Positions 1 to 8,903 of a DNA stretch of 64,000 nucleotides are shown here, in pieces. The position numbers and the translations under genes are program-made. The notes beneath the pieces were generated by a model that saw only the letters and a program-made list of their open reading frames with translations, had not been told where the DNA came from and searched no databases. Source of the DNA: Bacteroidota bacterium (GTDB lineage Bacteria; Bacteroidota; Bacteroidia; Bacteroidales; Lentimicrobiaceae); NCBI GenBank assembly GCA_023434665.1, contig JAEYSM010000052.1, positions 8,559 through 72,558 of the forward strand, in the 5' to 3' direction. The first letter of the stretch is position 1. Every line of letters starts with the position of its first letter.

Positions 1-850
1 GCCTCCGTTTAATGGATTTGTATCGGAGTTTTTCATTTATAGCGGGCTGTTTAACGGTCTTTTATCAAATCACTTCCTGTTTATTCTGTTCATTCTTTTT
101 TCAACACTCGGATTGGTTCTCATTGGCGGACTGGCTTTAATATGTTTTACAAAAGCTTTCGGGGTTGTTTTTCTGGGAACCGCAAGAAGTCGGTTTGAGG
201 AAATCAAACTTAAAGAAGACACCGGGAGAATGGGACCGCTTTACATTATCGCCGGATTGATCCTGCTTATAGGATTGTTTCCTATGCTTTTTTCTTCAGT
301 ATTATCGAACGTGGTTGGTTTATTTAGCGGCCCTGCGGGGAGCTTGCATGTGTACCAATCAGTGGAAGGGATTACAGGGATTTTAAGTTCGGTGGGTTGG
401 TATTCACTGATTTTTGTCCTGCTTACTTTAGCGGTCTTTGTGATAAGGCGTATATTGACTGCAAACCGGACAATTGAAGAAGAAGCAACGTGGGGTTGTG
501 GTTATACAGGTGACGCAGGTAAAATGCAATATACGGCTTCGTCTTTTATCAGAACATACAGAAAGCTTGCTGAACCGGTTCTCTTAGTGAAGCGGCATAA
601 GCATGAGCCTGGATCGTTGTATCCCGAAAAGGTATTCCAGGAAACACATCCATATGATAAGGTCGAGAAGTGGTTAATTGATAAACCACTACACCAGATG
701 CGAAAGTTCCTCAACAGGTTCGTATTTCTCCAGAATGGTAATATTCAGGCATATATTTTATACGGTTTTATCTTCATTGGTTTAACTGTGATTGTTCCTG
801 TGCTCTATGAAACGGTAATTGAGTTAATACAATTTATAAATCAGTGGTAG
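1..850 (+). CDS. hyfB: Hydrogenase-4 subunit B-like proton-pumping antiporter subunit (5' partial)
   Basis: This is the C-terminal part of a NuoL/MrpA-type membrane subunit of an energy-converting hydrogenase-like complex. The reading frame is open from base 2, before the first in-frame ATG at 113, and begins with PPFNGFVSE, the conserved loop of HyfB/NuoL proteins, so the gene starts outside the window. Several hydrophobic helices follow, then a soluble stretch with WGCGY and a last C-terminal helix, as in HyfB. It is first in an operon with hyfC, E, F, G and I-like genes; the next gene begins one base after its stop. By family it carries protons or sodium across the inner membrane. Subunit identity is firm; the ion is unknown. 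Confidence 0.88.
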   Translation, partial: PPFNGFVSEFFIYSGLFNGLLSNHFLFILFILFSTLGLVLIGGLALICFTKAFGVVFLGTARSRFEEIKLKEDTGRMGPLYIIAGLILLIGLFPMLFSSVLSNVVGLFSGPAGSLHVYQSVEGITGILSSVGWYSLIFVLLTLAVFVIRRILTANRTIEEEATWGCGYTGDAGKMQYTASSFIRTYRKLAEPVLLVKRHKHEPGSLYPEKVFQETHPYDKVEKWLIDKPLHQMRKFLNRFVFLQNGNIQAYILYGFIFIGLTVIVPVLYETVIELIQFINQW

Positions 851-851
851 T

Positions 852-1757
852 ATGTTGAGCTTTGTGTTAATCTTACTTGCCAGCTTTTACTTTACCGGGG
901 TAGTAAACCGGACTAAAAGCATTGCATCGGGAAGAAAGGGCCCGGGGATAATGCAGTCGATGAAAGATATTATCAGGCTCTGGAAAAAGGGCTCGGTATA
1001 CAGTACCACAAGTAGTTTAATTTTCCGTATTGCACCGGTAATCTACTTCTCCTCGGTTGTAATGGCTATACTAATGATTCCTCATGGTAGTAAACCGGGA
1101 CTTATCTCATTTAACGGCGATTTTGTGATGTTTGCCTATCTGCTGGCATTAGGGCGGTTTATGATGATAATTGCAGCCCTGGACACCGGCAGCAGTTTTG
1201 AAGGAATGGGGTCGGCCAGAGAGGCACTCTTTGCCATGCTGGTGGAACCTGCTTTCTTTATAATTATGGGGTCGTTCGCTTTATATACAGGCAATACTTC
1301 GTTTGCTTCAATATTCAGCAGCCTGCACTTTGGCTCTCATATTTCCTATATGCTCGGTATTCTGGCGACATATCTGCTGATTATGATTGCTATGATTGAA
1401 AACAGCCGAATGCCTGTTGATGATCCAAAAACACATCTGGAGCTTACAATGGTTCATGAAGTAATGATCCTCGACCATAGTGGTTTTGACCTTGGCTTGA
1501 TTATGTATACCTCCAACCTTAAGTTCGCTATGTATGGTGCTCTGATCGCTAATTTTTACATTGCTGCATCACCCGCCATTATCAGCATACCTGCATTCCT
1601 TGGGATTCAGGTACTATTAGCTGTAATTGTCGGTATTATTGAATCGTTTTCGGCAAGATTCAGGATGAGCCATAACCCTGAGTTCATATTTACACTTACG
1701 TCACTCTCATTGCTTTTGTTTTTTGGAGTGCTTTTAATATTGGGCAAATTCATTTAA
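852..1757 (+). CDS. hyfC: NuoH/HyfC-like membrane anchor subunit
   Basis: A 301-residue polytopic protein of the NuoH (complex I subunit 1) family, the membrane subunit that docks the soluble catalytic module and forms the E-channel. The GMGSAREALFA segment and the ENSRMPVDDPKTHLELTM segment with its clustered acids are hallmarks of the HyfC/HycD/EchB branch. About eight hydrophobic helices are visible. The ATG lies one base after the stop of the hyfB-like gene, indicating translational coupling. Length is normal for HyfC (about 300-315). Its docking surface appears intact even though the catalytic subunits downstream lost their metal ligands. Confidence 0.9.
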   Translation: MLSFVLILLASFYFTGVVNRTKSIASGRKGPGIMQSMKDIIRLWKKGSVYSTTSSLIFRIAPVIYFSSVVMAILMIPHGSKPGLISFNGDFVMFAYLLALGRFMMIIAALDTGSSFEGMGSAREALFAMLVEPAFFIIMGSFALYTGNTSFASIFSSLHFGSHISYMLGILATYLLIMIAMIENSRMPVDDPKTHLELTMVHEVMILDHSGFDLGLIMYTSNLKFAMYGALIANFYIAASPAIISIPAFLGIQVLLAVIVGIIESFSARFRMSHNPEFIFTLTSLSLLLFFGVLLILGKFI

Positions 1758-1766
1758 ATCACTAAC

Positions 1767-2396
1767 ATGACAGATATACTATTGATAGCCCTGGCCATGA
1801 CACTGCTTTATCTGAGCATTGCCAACAGGTTATATACATACCTGAGAATTCTGGTTATACAGGGACTGATTCTGTTTGGCACAACTTATCTTACGCTTAA
1901 GGATGTAAATACGGTGAATCTGCTTTTCATAATGCTCGAAACCATTGTATTTAAAGCAATTGCAGTGCCTTACTTTATGAACTATATAATAAAGAGGAAT
2001 AACATTACACGCGAAACAGAGCCTTATGTGCCTTATTTTGTTTCGCTGATTATCGTAACAATGATAATTGTACTTACCATAATTATCTCCGGATCTATTG
2101 AAGATCCTAATCTTGATAAAACTTTCTTTGTGGTGGCTCTTTCTACATTATTTACAGGGCTATATCTTATTGTGTCGAGAAAGAAAATTATTACTCATGT
2201 TATTGGATATCTAATCATCGAAAATGGAGTCTTTGTATTATCGCTCGCTGTCGGAAATGAGATGCCTATGATGGTGAACCTGGGTATAATGCTCGACATT
2301 TTTGCCAGTGTTTTAATTCTCGGAGTGTTCTTTAATAAAATTGGTGATGTCATTAAAGATCCTGATGTTGAACTTTTAAGGAATTTAAAGGATTAA
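1767..2396 (+). CDS. hyfE: HyfE-like membrane subunit
   Basis: A 209-residue, almost wholly hydrophobic protein matching HyfE, the NuoK-like small membrane subunit with extra N-terminal helices. Visible features are six to seven helices, a conserved glutamate inside a helix (MLETIVFKAIAVP) and a second helix with ENGVF, the position of the NuoK proton-path glutamate. It lies 9 bp after hyfC and 3 bp before hyfF. The expected role is ion translocation with the HyfB/HyfF-like subunits. Function is assigned from family and position, not from a unique motif. Confidence 0.82.
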   Translation: MTDILLIALAMTLLYLSIANRLYTYLRILVIQGLILFGTTYLTLKDVNTVNLLFIMLETIVFKAIAVPYFMNYIIKRNNITRETEPYVPYFVSLIIVTMIIVLTIIISGSIEDPNLDKTFFVVALSTLFTGLYLIVSRKKIITHVIGYLIIENGVFVLSLAVGNEMPMMVNLGIMLDIFASVLILGVFFNKIGDVIKDPDVELLRNLKD

Positions 2397-2399
2397 GAG

Positions 2400-3830
2400 A
2401 TGGGAACAGGAATTTTTCTGGCAGCGTCATTGATAATCAGCGGATGGCTGATTTATAATAAAAATGCCCGCATTAACTATGCACTGGTTATTTTATATGC
2501 TTTGATCCTTGTGGGGTATGGCATATACTCATTTTTGAACAAGGGTGTGACTGAATTGTATTATTTCCGCCCTGATTCACTGGGTATATTAATGATCGCA
2601 TCTCTGGCCATTGTTGCAATTCCAGCATTATGGCATGGATATCGGTATATTGTAACCAGGAGTGAAGAAACACCGCGTTCGAGGGGTCTGTTCTTTGGGG
2701 CAATGATTTTGCTCATTACGGCATGTTCTATGGCATACATTTCAAATCACATAGCCGTTAACTGGATTTTTGTTGAAATAACAACATTAAGTGCATCGGT
2801 ACTTATATATCATCACCGGAATATAAGGGCATTGGAAGGAGTGTGGAAATATGTGTTCCTATGTGCAATCAGCATTACATTTATTTATGTAGGGATTCTT
2901 TTTCTGAGTTTGTCGCTGAAACAAGCAGGAATAGATTCAATGACTTTTGAATCTTTGTACACTCATAGTGCCCGGCTTAATCCTTTCTGGCTGAAGCTTG
3001 CGTTTCTTTTCATCTTTACCGGGTTTACGGTAAAATTGGGCCTGGTGCCAATGTACACTGCCGGCATCGATGCGAAGGATAAAGCGCCCGCACCGGCTGC
3101 TGCTTTGCTGGCCAGTGTTTTAATGAATGTTGGATTTGTGGGGATTTACAGGGTATATGCAATAATGGCTCATAGTGAATTGAAAGGGTGGGCAAATACT
3201 GTAATTCTCATCGCTGCTATCCTTACGATATTTGTTGCAGCGGTTTATATGACCCGTGTCAGGAATTTTAAACGTATTCTTGCGTATTCAGGTATTGAAC
3301 ATATGGGACTGGTGATGCTTGGTCTGGCAGCCGGGGGTATTGGTGTTTATGCTGCCATCCTTCACATTGTGTTACATACATTTGTTAAGCCCGGTTTGTT
3401 TTTCCAGTATAACATGATATACAGAGTTTACGAAAGCAAGAGTGTTTACGATATGGGGAACTACTTTAAATATTATAAAGCGGGCGCTATCGTGATATTG
3501 CTTGGTTTTATCTCGGCTACCGCGATGCCTCCCTCCGGATTGTTTATTAGTGAGCTTATGATTTTCCAGGCACTTTTTGAAGGTCACCATTTTGTACTTC
3601 TGTTGGCTGTACTGGTTTTACTGACTATAATCATCTGGGGATTCGGCTCTAATGTATTTAAAGTGCTGTTTACTCCTCCTGTAAGAATTAATGAATCGGA
3701 AATTCCTAAAATAAGTCCCTGGGAATCACTTAGTCAGTATGTTTTACTCATACTTGCTATATGGCTTGCTTATGCCCCGCCGTATGAATTTATTTCAATG
3801 ATTGAAGAATCAGTTAAACTTATTCATTGA
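2400..3830 (+). CDS. hyfF: HyfF-like proton-pumping antiporter subunit
   Basis: A 476-residue NuoM/N-like antiporter subunit with about 14 hydrophobic helices. Helix and loop motifs of the proton_antipo_M family are visible: FVEITTLSASVLIYHHRN with the helix-5 glutamate, KLGLVPMYTAGIDAKDKAP with the helix-7 lysine, YSGIEHMGLVMLGL and PPSGLFISELMIF. These conserved charged residues suggest the ion channel is functional. The stop overlaps the start of the next gene by one base (TGATG at 3828-3832). Confidence 0.88.
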   Translation: MGTGIFLAASLIISGWLIYNKNARINYALVILYALILVGYGIYSFLNKGVTELYYFRPDSLGILMIASLAIVAIPALWHGYRYIVTRSEETPRSRGLFFGAMILLITACSMAYISNHIAVNWIFVEITTLSASVLIYHHRNIRALEGVWKYVFLCAISITFIYVGILFLSLSLKQAGIDSMTFESLYTHSARLNPFWLKLAFLFIFTGFTVKLGLVPMYTAGIDAKDKAPAPAAALLASVLMNVGFVGIYRVYAIMAHSELKGWANTVILIAAILTIFVAAVYMTRVRNFKRILAYSGIEHMGLVMLGLAAGGIGVYAAILHIVLHTFVKPGLFFQYNMIYRVYESKSVYDMGNYFKYYKAGAIVILLGFISATAMPPSGLFISELMIFQALFEGHHFVLLLAVLVLLTIIIWGFGSNVFKVLFTPPVRINESEIPKISPWESLSQYVLLILAIWLAYAPPYEFISMIEESVKLIH

Positions 3831-5422
3831 TGGACCAGTTATCAGCATTTGACAAGAGAATTATAACAACAGTTAATAACCAACCTGTTGAGATTGCGGA
3901 AATACCGGTAATCAGTTATGAGGAATTCCTTGATCTCAATACCCGTCTATTGCGTGATGCGACTCATCGCCATTGTGTAAATCTTTTCGGGAGTCGGGAG
4001 TTGGCAGGTGGAGTCATAAATTTAGATTCTGAAGTTAAGTCTGAAATTTCAAATGGAGATCTGTTGCTCTATTGTTGTATAGCCGATGATGAGTTGCATA
4101 AGATTTTAATTTCTTCCACACTGGTAAAATTACATGAATCGTATGCATCGCTTACAGCTGTCAATCACAATTTTGAGGGTTTTGAGAGAGAACTAAACGA
4201 AAATTTTGGGATACAATACAATGATCACCCTTGGCTAAAGCCTGTAAGGTATTCGCATGACCGCCATAATCCTAAGGTTCGGATGAGCGATCATCCGTTT
4301 TTAAGGGCAGGCGGAGAGGAGTTACATGAAGTAGGAGTGGGCCCTGTGCATGCTGGTGTTATTGAACCGGGTCACTTCAGATTTCTGTGTAATGGAGAGC
4401 AAATCATGCATCTGGAAATACAGCTGGGATATCAGCACAGGGGTGTTGAAAAGCTGTTTCTAAAGAAGAAAAAGTTGATTGAAAGGTCTGTTTTGGCTGA
4501 ACAGATTACAGGCGACACTGTTGCCGGACATACATCTGTGTTCGCTAATTTATGGGAAAGCCTTTGTGGAGTTGAGGTTAATTACGAGCGTGACTTTGCA
4601 AAGACTGTAGCCGCTGAAATAGAGCGTATGGCGATTCATACAGGCGACCTGGCTGCAATTTGTGCAGATATAGCCTATCAACTCGGAAATGCTGTTTATG
4701 GTCGTTTAAGAACTCCTTTGGTTAATTTTTTCCAGGAGTGGGGCGGGAACAGATTAGGCAAGGGGCTTATCAGGCCGGCAAGAATAAATTACCCGTTTAC
4801 TGAGGCGCTTAAGGAAAAATTGCTTGAAATCCTGAAGGACTATGAAAAGGATTTCGATGAAATGACAGAGAAGTTTACCAGCCTTCCAAGCACTCTTTCA
4901 CGGATGGAGAAGACAGGTGTTGTAAGCTATAACCGCGTTCTTGAAATCGGGACTGTTGGAATGTCTGCACGTATGAGTGGACTTACCAGGGATATCAGAG
5001 CATCTCATCCTTATAATCTGTATGGAAAACTGATTGACCATAAGCCGGTTGTTAAACATCATGGGGATGTTTATTCAAGAGTTCAGATCCGTAAAGAAGA
5101 GATTAAGCAATCAATAGGTTATCTCCGCGAATTAATGAATCATCTGCCGGAAGAGCGTAATGATTCCTTTTCTTTTGAATCATGGGATAAGATGACACCA
5201 ATGCCGGGTACTTTCATTGTTTCACTGGCTGAAGGATGGAGGGGTGAGATATGCCATTGTGCTGTAACGGGAAATCAGGGTGAATTAATTCTTTATAAGA
5301 TAAAGGACCCGTCGTTCCATAACTGGATGGCACTGGCTCAGGCTGTCAGAGATAATGGAATTTCGGATTTCCCTGTTTGTAATAAGAGTTTCAATTTGTC
5401 GTATTGTGGTCATGATTTATAA
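3830..5422 (+). CDS. HyfG/HycE-like fused NuoC-NuoD subunit lacking the Ni-binding cysteines (Ehr-type)
   Basis: Large catalytic-type subunit with a NuoC/HycE5-like N-terminal domain (about 1-145) fused to a NuoD/hydrogenase large-subunit domain. I start it at the ATG at 3830, which overlaps the upstream stop, rather than the TTG at 3827. In Ni-Fe enzymes the Ni is held by RxCGxC near LGYxHxGxEK and by DPCxxC at the C-terminus. Here LGYQHRGVEKLF is present, but the first motif reads AEQITGDTVAGH (Thr227 and Thr230 replace Cys) and the end reads NLSYCGHDL (Ser524 and Gly527 replace Cys). The protein also ends at that point. It therefore cannot bind a standard NiFe centre. This matches what I recall of energy-converting hydrogenase-related (Ehr) complexes. 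Its redox partner or substrate is unknown. Confidence 0.88.
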   Translation: MDQLSAFDKRIITTVNNQPVEIAEIPVISYEEFLDLNTRLLRDATHRHCVNLFGSRELAGGVINLDSEVKSEISNGDLLLYCCIADDELHKILISSTLVKLHESYASLTAVNHNFEGFERELNENFGIQYNDHPWLKPVRYSHDRHNPKVRMSDHPFLRAGGEELHEVGVGPVHAGVIEPGHFRFLCNGEQIMHLEIQLGYQHRGVEKLFLKKKKLIERSVLAEQITGDTVAGHTSVFANLWESLCGVEVNYERDFAKTVAAEIERMAIHTGDLAAICADIAYQLGNAVYGRLRTPLVNFFQEWGGNRLGKGLIRPARINYPFTEALKEKLLEILKDYEKDFDEMTEKFTSLPSTLSRMEKTGVVSYNRVLEIGTVGMSARMSGLTRDIRASHPYNLYGKLIDHKPVVKHHGDVYSRVQIRKEEIKQSIGYLRELMNHLPEERNDSFSFESWDKMTPMPGTFIVSLAEGWRGEICHCAVTGNQGELILYKIKDPSFHNWMALAQAVRDNGISDFPVCNKSFNLSYCGHDL

Positions 5423-5431
5423 TCAATTGCT

Positions 5432-6181
5432 ATGCTCGAGAACTTAAAGATATTGTGGCATCAGGGTAAACAGTATATTCCGGATATACGAAATGCCAAG
5501 GTTCCGGGAATATTCAGGGGAAGACCGGTTATTTCAGCTTCACCGGTTAATGAGGAGGAATTACAGGATGTGTGTCCCACACAGGCTATCGGTATTCATC
5601 CTGTGACAATTGATCTTGGTAAGTGTGTTTTTTGTGGGGAATGTGCTTTAAGATATCCCCAAAAGGTAAAGTTTACCACCGACTACAAGCTGGCGACAAA
5701 TGAAAGAGAGCGCTTGATTGTAAGGGAGAATGAAGACAAGCCGATTTTGATTGATCCTGAGAAGGTTCGTAAAGAAATACATCGTGTTTTGGGACATTCT
5801 TTAAAGCTCAGGCAGGTTTCAGCTGCTGGTGATAACAGTACCGAATGGGAGTTGAATGCCAGTAATAATGTTCAGTTTGATATGAGCAGGTTTGGGATTG
5901 ACTTTGTTGCGTCGCCTCGTCACGCTGATGGTATAGTGATTACTGGTCCTGTTTCTGAAAATATGGCTGAAGCTCTTGAGCTTACTTATAGGGCAATTCC
6001 TGAACCTAAGATAATTATTCTCGCGGGTAGTGATGCAATCAGCGGAGGTATTTTTGCTGATAGTGAGGCTATTGACAGGAGTTTTCTGAAAAAGTACAGG
6101 GTTGACCTGTATATTCCGGGCAACCCTGTGCATCCTTTGACTTTTATTAATGGGATTCTTGATTTTCTGGGCAGGAAATGA
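5432..6181 (+). CDS. HyfI/NuoB-like small subunit fused to a ferredoxin domain, N2-cluster ligands lost
   Basis: A 249-residue subunit. Residues about 40-80 form half of a 2[4Fe-4S] ferredoxin: Cys48 (CPTQAI) plus Cys65, Cys68 and Cys71 (KCVFCGEC) can ligate one cluster; the second CP position is Tyr75. Residues about 140-249 align with the NuoB/HyfI fold, seen in SRFGIDFVASPRHADG and SGGIF. All four proximal-cluster cysteines are replaced: the CNGC region reads NASNNVQF (Ser144, Val147), the GDC position is GSD (Asp201) and PGCPP is PGNPVHP (Asn231). It lies 9 bp after the large subunit and ends 12 bp before the convergent TonB receptor. One Fe-S cluster is predicted to remain, with no conventional electron path to the NuoD-like subunit. 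Confidence 0.86.
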   Translation: MLENLKILWHQGKQYIPDIRNAKVPGIFRGRPVISASPVNEEELQDVCPTQAIGIHPVTIDLGKCVFCGECALRYPQKVKFTTDYKLATNERERLIVRENEDKPILIDPEKVRKEIHRVLGHSLKLRQVSAAGDNSTEWELNASNNVQFDMSRFGIDFVASPRHADGIVITGPVSENMAEALELTYRAIPEPKIIILAGSDAISGGIFADSEAIDRSFLKKYRVDLYIPGNPVHPLTFINGILDFLGRK

Positions 6182-6193
6182 TTCCGGTGAGCT

Positions 6194-8698
6194 TTAGAAT
6201 CCTTCCATCTCCATATCTTCCATCCCCTGGTTCATTTCCTGGTTATTTCCTTTTTTCTTAAAATTATTGAACTGATAGGAAAGGCCGATGAAAAGGATTC
6301 TTGATTCATGAGTCCGCCTTGTGTCGATCGTAAAACCGTTTCCGTAGGTAATATCATCAAACTGGCGGGAATTAAAGATATCGGTTAGTCGTAACGAAAC
6401 AGATAATCTTTTATTAAGAAGATCCTGACGGAATGCGAAGTCGGCAAAGTATTGCTCTTTATCATATTCCTGGACTGATCGACGAGGTGATCGGTAGTTC
6501 CCAATAAGCTGGAAGGAACCGTCTTTCCATGGCATAATACTCACATTTAAACGTGCTCTCCATGAGAATCTGTCAGATCCTTCGATATTGTATTCAGGAA
6601 CTTCGGTCATTAATGCCCTGAAGAATGAAACATTTCCGTTAACCCTCATCCATTTTGCAGGATTCAGAGTGCCTACAACCTCAAGTCCATAGTTTGTTTC
6701 TTTGCTGATATTGTATGGTATGGTCATTGTTATTCCTTGTCCTCCCACTGAGTCGTAGAGTGTGGTAATATCCTCCACTTCATCATTAGTGTACCTGTAG
6801 AAGAGGCTGGTTGTAAGAGACCCTGCTTTGAAGTATTGTAGTAATCCAAGTTCCAGCGAATTAGTAAATTCAGGCTTTAACTCAGGATTACCTGTCCGGA
6901 GGTTTAGAGAATCGGCATAGTCAACATAAGGATTCATATCGCGGGGAGAAGGCCTTCTGACCCGTCGGCTATAACTAAGTTGTAATTCCTTTTTTTCAGC
7001 CAGATCGTATTGTGTATGAAAAGAAGGGTAGAAACTGGAATACTGAGTGTTGAGTTTTGTATTATTTAAACCGACCAGCGACCTGGTAAATGCCTGTTCA
7101 AATCTTAACCCAGCCTGATATCTGAATTTCTTCCATGAATTGGCATAAATTCCATACACAGCATATATCTGTTCGTTATACTCGTATTTATTCCTTAATT
7201 CTTCCTGACTTTCCCACTCGTTTGTTGATGGTATAAAGTTCTGGTAATCGTAATCCATATTCATATCGTGGACACTAGCCTTATAACCAGCCTCAATCCG
7301 ACTTCCGGTTGCCATAGGATAGACATAATTGCCCTGAACAGTAAGCATTTGATGGTTGTTACCCGAAATATTCCATTGTTTGCCGGTTGAAGTGGGTTCA
7401 GTGGGTTGATTCACATCGTAATCATTCTGAGTTATCCAGGAGTCACTGTTCATAGTATTATCGTTGTAAATGATATCGTTGGTGAACTCACGACCTTTTT
7501 CGGGGAACAAATGCTTGTAAGAAAGAGTGTATGACCAGGCATCAATGACTCGTTCACTCTCACTGCTCCTGTTGAATAAACGGTCGGTGATATCATTAGT
7601 GATAGACCGGGTGATCAGGTCTCCTTCGTTACCAAAACCCATATCCCTTTTGGCGACACTTAATGTTAAATTATTCCTGGTATCAATAAGATAATCGAAA
7701 CCGGCGCTTATATTCTGCATATGATGAAACATCTTCCCATCGCTTACCTGATCCAGAATATTAACAAACTGTCCATAATCTGATGTACGGATACTTTCTG
7801 AATTTCTCTCTCTGCGGTGTTGCCGGCCATCAAAGTTTAGGGAAGCATTGAATTTTTCATGACGATAGTTAAGAACTAAAGATCCATTGTATTTATCACC
7901 GGTACCTGCATTTGCAGAAACCATCCCATTAAAACCCTGAAGTGTTTTTTTCTTGAGTACAATATTAATTATACCTGACGTGCCATCGGGATCATATCTA
8001 ACTGATGGATTGGTAATAACCTCAACACTTTCTATAGCTGAAGCCGGGATCTGATTAAGGAGATCGTTAGCCGAGAGACCGGCTTGACTGGCAGGTTTGC
8101 CATCTACCAAAAGGGTAATGTTTGAATTGCCTCTGAGGCTTACATTACCTTCGGAATCCACTTCCACCGAAGGGACGTTCTCCATTACATCAGTAGCTGT
8201 TCCACCCCCCAGGGCCATTGTTTTATCTACCGTAATAACCTTTTTATCAAGATTGTTTGTAATAAGTGCTCTTTCGGAAGTAATTTCAACTCCCATAAGT
8301 GCGGAAGATTTTGGTTTAAGTTGAATATTACCCAATTTTATGTCGGCAGATCGGGGAGAAATGGTAAGGTCAGAAATGTTGAGAAACTCGTATCCTATAA
8401 ACTGAATTCTCATGTAATACTTTCCCGGAGAGAGTTTATCAAGTAAAAACTTTCCCTTACCATCGGTTATTGTCCCGGTGACCATTGTTGAGTCCTTAGC
8501 ACGAAACAAAACGATATTGGCGTACTCAACACTTTGATTGGTTGACTCATCAAGGACAACACCGGTAATGACACCATAAGGTTCTTCTCCGTTACCGTTA
8601 GTCCTGTTTTGAGCACGACCTCCCTGTGCTAATGATAATTGGGAACAAAAAATAAGAGTGATAATAGCAAATGCTTGAAGAGATTTAAACGACATCAT
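6194..8698 (-). CDS. TonB-dependent outer-membrane receptor (carboxypeptidase-regulatory-like N-terminus)
   Basis: An 834-residue outer-membrane protein with an N-terminal signal peptide ending near SLAQG. In order: a CarboxypepD_reg-like beta-sandwich (about 40-135), a TonB plug (about 150-250; VPSVEVDSEGNVSLRGNSN, then LLVDGKP and GIINIVLKKK) and a 14-3-3-like outer_membrane_beta-barrel (OMP_b-brl_3) region to the C-terminus. No SusD-type partner is adjacent, which argues against a Sus-type polysaccharide system. The C-terminus is Met/Glu-rich and hydrophilic. Substrate cannot be read from the sequence. It stands alone, convergent with the Hyf-like operon. Confidence 0.88.
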   Translation of the reverse strand: MMSFKSLQAFAIITLIFCSQLSLAQGGRAQNRTNGNGEEPYGVITGVVLDESTNQSVEYANIVLFRAKDSTMVTGTITDGKGKFLLDKLSPGKYYMRIQFIGYEFLNISDLTISPRSADIKLGNIQLKPKSSALMGVEITSERALITNNLDKKVITVDKTMALGGGTATDVMENVPSVEVDSEGNVSLRGNSNITLLVDGKPASQAGLSANDLLNQIPASAIESVEVITNPSVRYDPDGTSGIINIVLKKKTLQGFNGMVSANAGTGDKYNGSLVLNYRHEKFNASLNFDGRQHRRERNSESIRTSDYGQFVNILDQVSDGKMFHHMQNISAGFDYLIDTRNNLTLSVAKRDMGFGNEGDLITRSITNDITDRLFNRSSESERVIDAWSYTLSYKHLFPEKGREFTNDIIYNDNTMNSDSWITQNDYDVNQPTEPTSTGKQWNISGNNHQMLTVQGNYVYPMATGSRIEAGYKASVHDMNMDYDYQNFIPSTNEWESQEELRNKYEYNEQIYAVYGIYANSWKKFRYQAGLRFEQAFTRSLVGLNNTKLNTQYSSFYPSFHTQYDLAEKKELQLSYSRRVRRPSPRDMNPYVDYADSLNLRTGNPELKPEFTNSLELGLLQYFKAGSLTTSLFYRYTNDEVEDITTLYDSVGGQGITMTIPYNISKETNYGLEVVGTLNPAKWMRVNGNVSFFRALMTEVPEYNIEGSDRFSWRARLNVSIMPWKDGSFQLIGNYRSPRRSVQEYDKEQYFADFAFRQDLLNKRLSVSLRLTDIFNSRQFDDITYGNGFTIDTRRTHESRILFIGLSYQFNNFKKKGNNQEMNQGMEDMEMEGF

Positions 8699-8718
8699 AA
8701 ATAGTTTTGAAAAGTCTG

Positions 8719-8726
8719 CAAATTTA
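8719..8726 (-). promoter_or_regulatory. Possible -7 box for the TonB receptor gene
   Basis: On the minus strand the octamer TAAATTTG fits the Bacteroidota TAnnTTTG box, about 20 bp before the ATG. No clear -33 TTG box was found, so this is tentative. Confidence 0.3.
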
Positions 8727-8903
8727 CTTGAATTAGTTACACTTTTTGATTTCTTATAATTATTAAAATTGCAATAACCATTATCATCAAAAAGAGTTTA
8801 AGTGATTAATTATTAGTCACCAAGAATGATAAATTATTGCGGTTTTTGTTAAAAATTTGATTAAAAAATTGTATCTTTAACTGGTACACTAAAAAATCGA
8901 GCC

